From assembly GCA_949318235.1 (NCBI GenBank), contig CASGGR010000034.1, forward strand, positions 1,937,501 through 2,001,500: DNA of 64,000 nt. The letters are read 5' to 3'. The notes beneath the pieces were generated by a model, which was given only the letters and a program-made list of their open reading frames with translations, had not been told where the DNA came from and did no database searches. Each line of letters begins with the position of its first letter. The first letter of the stretch is position 1. Below, in pieces: positions 61,712-64,000 of the stretch. Source of the stretch: Ecdyonurus torrentis. Taxonomy: Eukaryota; Arthropoda; Insecta; Ephemeroptera; Heptageniidae. The position numbers were made by a program, and so were the translations under genes.

Positions 61712-64000
61712 GTGCTTTCTCATCGTACTTTTCAGACTGTGAATACGATTTTTGATGATATCTCCGAAACTAATAAAGCTACAGGCTTGCGGTTTGAACT
61801 AAAATGTAGGACTAACAGACTTGCAAAGAAAAGGTTATTACACCTTAATCGCTCAAATGCAAACTTTCACAGTTATAGAGAATCTCAGTGCTTTCTCATT
61901 GTACTTTTTAGACTGTGAATAAGATTTTTGATGATATCTCTGAAACTAGTAAAGCTACAGGCTTGCGGTTTGAAATAAAATGTAGGACTAACAGACTTGC
62001 AAAGAAAAGGTTATTACACCTTAATCGCTTCAATGCAAACTTTCGCAGTTATAGAGAATCTCAGTTCTTTCTCATCGTACTTTTCAGACTGTAAATACGA
62101 TTTTTGATGATATCTCCAAAACTAATAAAGCTACAGGCTTGCGGTTTGAACTAAAAGGTAGGACTAACAGACTTGCAAAGAAAAGGTTATTACACCTTAA
62201 TCGCTCCAATGCAATCTTTTGCAGTTATAGAGTATCTCAGTGCTTGCTCATCATATTTTTCAGACTGTGAATACGATTTTTGATGATATCTTTGAAACTA
62301 ATAAAGCTACAGGCTTGCGGTTTGAACTAAAATGTAGGACTAACAGACTTGCAAAGCAAAGATTATTACACCTTAAACGCTCCAATGCAAACTTTTGCAG
62401 TTATAGAGAATATCAGTGCTTTCTCATCGAACTTTTTAGACTGTGAATACGATTTTTGATGATATCTCCGAAACTAATAAAGCTACAGGCTTGCGGTTTG
62501 AACTAAAATGTAGGACTAACAAACATACAAAGAAAAGGTTTATTACACCTTAATCGCTCCAATGCAAACTTTCGCAGTTATAGAGAATCTCAGTGCTTTC
62601 TCATTGTACTTTTTAGACTGTGATTAAGATTTTTGCTGATATCTCTGAAACTTGTAAAGCTACAGGCTTGCGGTTTGAAATTAAATGTAGGACTAACAGA
62701 CTTGCAAAGAAAAGGTTACTACACCTTAATTACTCCAATGCAAACTTTCGCAGTTATAGAGAATCTCAGTGCTTTCTCATCGTACTTTTCAGACTGTGAA
62801 TACGATTTTTGATGATATCTTTGAAACTAATAAAGCTACAGGCTTGCGGTTTGAACTAAAATGCAAGACTAACAGACTTGCAAAGAAAAGGTTATTACAC
62901 CTTAATCGCTCCACTGCAAACTTGCGCAGTTATAGAGAATCTCAGTGCTTTCTCATCGTACTTTTCAGACTGTGAATACGATTTTTGATGATATCTTTGA
63001 AACTAATAAAGCTACAGGCTTGCGGTTTGAACTAAAATGCAAGACTAACAGACTTGCAAAGAAAAGGTTATTACACCTTAATCGCTCCACTGCAAACTTT
63101 CGCAGTTATAGAGAATCTCAGTGCTTTCTCATCGTACTTTTCAGACTGTGAATACGATTTTTGATGATATTTCCGAAACTAATAAAGCTACAGGCTTGCG
63201 GTTTGAACTAAAATGTAGGACTAACAGACTTGCAAAGAAAAGGTTATTACACCTTAATCGCTCAAATGCAAACTTTCACAGTTATAGAGAATCTCAGTGC
63301 TTTCTCATTGTACTTTTTAGACTGTGAATAAGATTTTTGATGATATCTCTGAAACTAGTAAAGCTACAGGCTTGCGGTTTGAAATAAAATGTAGGACTAA
63401 CAGACTTGCAAAGAAAAGGTTATTACACCTTAATCGCTTCAATGCAAACTTTCGCAGTTATAGAGAATCTCAGTTCTTTCTCATCGTACTTTTCAGACTG
63501 TAAATACGATTTTTGATGATATCTCCAAAACTAATAAAGCTACAGGCTTGCGGTTTGAACTAAAAGGTAGGACTAACAGACTTGCAAAGAAAAGGTTATT
63601 ACACCTTAATCGCTCCAATGCAATCTTTTGCAGTTATAGAGTATCTCAGTGCTTGCTCATCATATTTTTCAGACTGTGAATACGATTTTTGATGATATCT
63701 TTGAAACTAATAAAGCTACAGGCTTGCGGTTTGAACTAAAATGTAGGACTAACAGACTTGCAAAGCAAAGATTATTACACCTTAAACGCTCCAATGCAAA
63801 CTTTTGCAGTTATAGAGAATATCAGTGCTTTCTCATCAAACTTTTTAGACTGTGAATACGATTTTTGATGATATCTCCGAAACTAATAAAGCTACAGGCT
63901 TGCGGTTTGAACTAAAATGTAGGACTAACAAACATACAAAGAAAAGGTTATTTCACCTTAATCGCTCCACTGCAAACTTGCGCAGTTATAGAGAATCTCA
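61712..64000. repeat. D S E F G segment duplicated at 1,409 bp, cut by the window end
   Basis: D 61712, S 61888, E 62064, F 62240 and G 62416 recur at 63,121, 63,297, 63,473, 63,649 and 63,825. Shared private changes are GAGTATCTCAGTGCTTGC (near 62,230 and 63,639) and AAGCAAAGATTATT (near 62,355 and 63,764). The G at 62,416 is a G/I fusion (AACAAACATACAAAG followed by GGTTTATTACACC), losing H. A 62593 and two J monomers (62,769 and 62,945) lie between the copies. The last base is inside a G-type monomer, so the array continues. Confidence 0.84.
62769..63120. repeat. Adjacent pair of class-J monomers (single-monomer duplication)
   Basis: Both monomers carry CTTTGAAAC, ATGCAAGAC and CTCCACTGC. 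They differ at CACTGCAAACTTGCGC in the first against CACTGCAAACTTTCGC in the second. Elsewhere J is always a singleton followed by K, so this is either a one-monomer duplication or the seam of the 1,409-bp duplication. Confidence 0.8.

Larger units (their letters stand above)
1..64000. repeat. 176-bp satellite DNA array, about 364 tandem monomers
   Basis: Every part of the window is the same monomer in the same orientation. Each copy runs through AAAGCTACAGGCTTGCGG, ACTTGCAAAGAAAAGG, ATGCAAACTTTCGCAG, AGAGAATCTCAG and TTTTTGATGATATC. Points at monomer position 114 recur at intervals of 176 bp, with only 1-4 bp deviation even over thousands of bases; 360 steps separate 291 from 63,649. The consensus is about 37% G+C by hand count. 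Most copies carry an AluI site (AGCT, monomer positions 3-6) and an EcoRV site (GATATC, 159-164). The length is close to one nucleosome repeat, which is typical of centromeric satellites; the centromeric role is inference. Both ends are cut by the window, so the array is larger. I recognise no named satellite family. Confidence 0.99.

Noticed and set aside
291..63855. Many 207-bp open stretches (about 68 codons) on the + strand, beginning MLSHRTFQTVNTIF or similar
   Set aside because: They begin at GTG, not ATG, overlap the next copy by about 31 bp, and end at the same TGA in the following monomer. Because 176 is not a multiple of three, each copy shifts frame and no longer protein can form. 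Class indels break them freely and there is no spacing signal before them. They are a by-product of a monomer with one stop-free frame.
1..64000. CRISPR array
   Set aside because: Repeats are contiguous 176-bp units with no unique spacers, no short palindromic repeat and no cas genes.
1..64000. Primate alpha satellite
   Set aside because: The period is 176 and not 171 bp, the sequence is unlike it, and no CENP-B box (TTCGNNNNANNCGGG) was found on either strand of the consensus or the main variants.
1..64000. Arabidopsis or Brassica centromeric repeat, suggested by the similar length (176-178 bp)
   Set aside because: Length is the only similarity I could see; the motifs I remember from those families are not present.
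1..64000. Transposon or retroelement fragments, tRNA, rRNA, telomere repeats or microsatellites
   Set aside because: No phase break exists that could hold one, and no tRNA-like arms, telomere units or simple repeats longer than short A or T runs were seen.
1..64000. Bacterial or phage origin of the sequence
   Set aside because: A 64-kb, gene-free, single-family tandem array with higher-order structure is a feature of eukaryotic heterochromatin; I know of no bacterial counterpart.

Overview
The whole window is one uninterrupted, head-to-tail satellite DNA array. A monomer of 176 bp, about 37% G+C, repeats about 364 times in a single orientation. The diagnostic point at 291 and the same point at 63,649 are 360 repeat steps apart with a net phase shift of only 2 bp, so no foreign DNA is inserted anywhere between them. 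I see no believable protein gene, RNA gene, mobile element, CRISPR array or bacterial operon. This points to nuclear heterochromatin of a eukaryote, most likely a centromeric or pericentromeric array. The species cannot be read from the sequence. The monomer does not look like primate alpha satellite and carries no canonical CENP-B box. A weak impression is that the segment GATATCTCCGAAACT next to AAAGCTAC resembles invertebrate satellites, but I cannot test this.

Monomer numbering: position 1 is the first A of AAAGCTACAGG, which is also window base 1. The 207-bp open stretches discussed below begin at monomer position 114, the GTG of CAGTGCTTTCTC. That point gives the unit starts used here. 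Monomers fall into recurring classes named by fixed variants. A: TGATTAAG, ACTAGT, GAAATTAAATG. A': the same with TTTCAAATTAAATG. B: CTTTGAAAC, otherwise near consensus. C: TAATTAAGC, GTAAGACTTATAG. D: CTCAAATGC, mostly with TTTCACAG. S: GAATAAG, ACTAGT, GAAATAAAATG. E: CTGTAAATACG, GCAATCTTTTGC. F: GCTTGCTCATCATA, AAGCAAAGG. G: AACAAACATAC. H: CGAATTTTG, GCACCAATGCAAATTT. I: GGTTTATTACACC. J: ATGCAAGAC, CACTGCAAACTTGC. K/K': TTCGGACTG, CTCCAAAAC, ACGTTGGACTTAC. L: CAGAATGTG, GATAGGTTTTGAGACC. M: TTCGGACTG, ACGTTGGACTAAC. N: CTGTTAATACG, CCGTAATTAAT. O: TTCACATCG, CTTTAAAAC, AAGCAAAGG. P: GGCATGCGG. Q: GAAAATAAT, GGTAATTACACC. R: CTGTGATTACG. T: CTTTAAAAC, AACAAACTTGC. V: ACAAGCTTTCG. W: GATAATATC. 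Second family: a (TTTTTAATGATATC, GAGTATCTC), b (GAAACAAATAAAG, CGCTGCACTGC), c (CTGTGACTACG), d (CTCAACG, GAAAAAAATT), e and f (CATACTATG, CGTTTC).

Layout: 1-11.3 kb holds a 21-monomer higher-order repeat (HOR), F G H I A J K L M N A' B K' O P Q R C D S E, followed by 12- and 14-monomer derivatives. 11.3-13.1 kb is a first island of the second family (a, b, e). 13.1-27.2 kb returns to the 21-monomer order, including a copy of the first 5 kb at offset 15,671 and a cluster of four-monomer duplications at 22.4-24.9 kb. 27.4-32.3 kb is two tandem 2,465-bp units. From about 36.9 kb the second family (a-f) dominates, fused to D S E F and G H I A J K segments, and class L is absent from there on. 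46.2-56.7 kb is a nest of recent tandem duplications of 2,814, 3,164 and 1,934 bp. 56.4-64.0 kb is a mosaic of D S E F G H I A J K with N, M and a/b fragments.

There are no genes to work together. What the window records is repeat turnover: in-register unequal exchange, local amplification and short conversion-like tracts, nearly always in whole multiples of the monomer.
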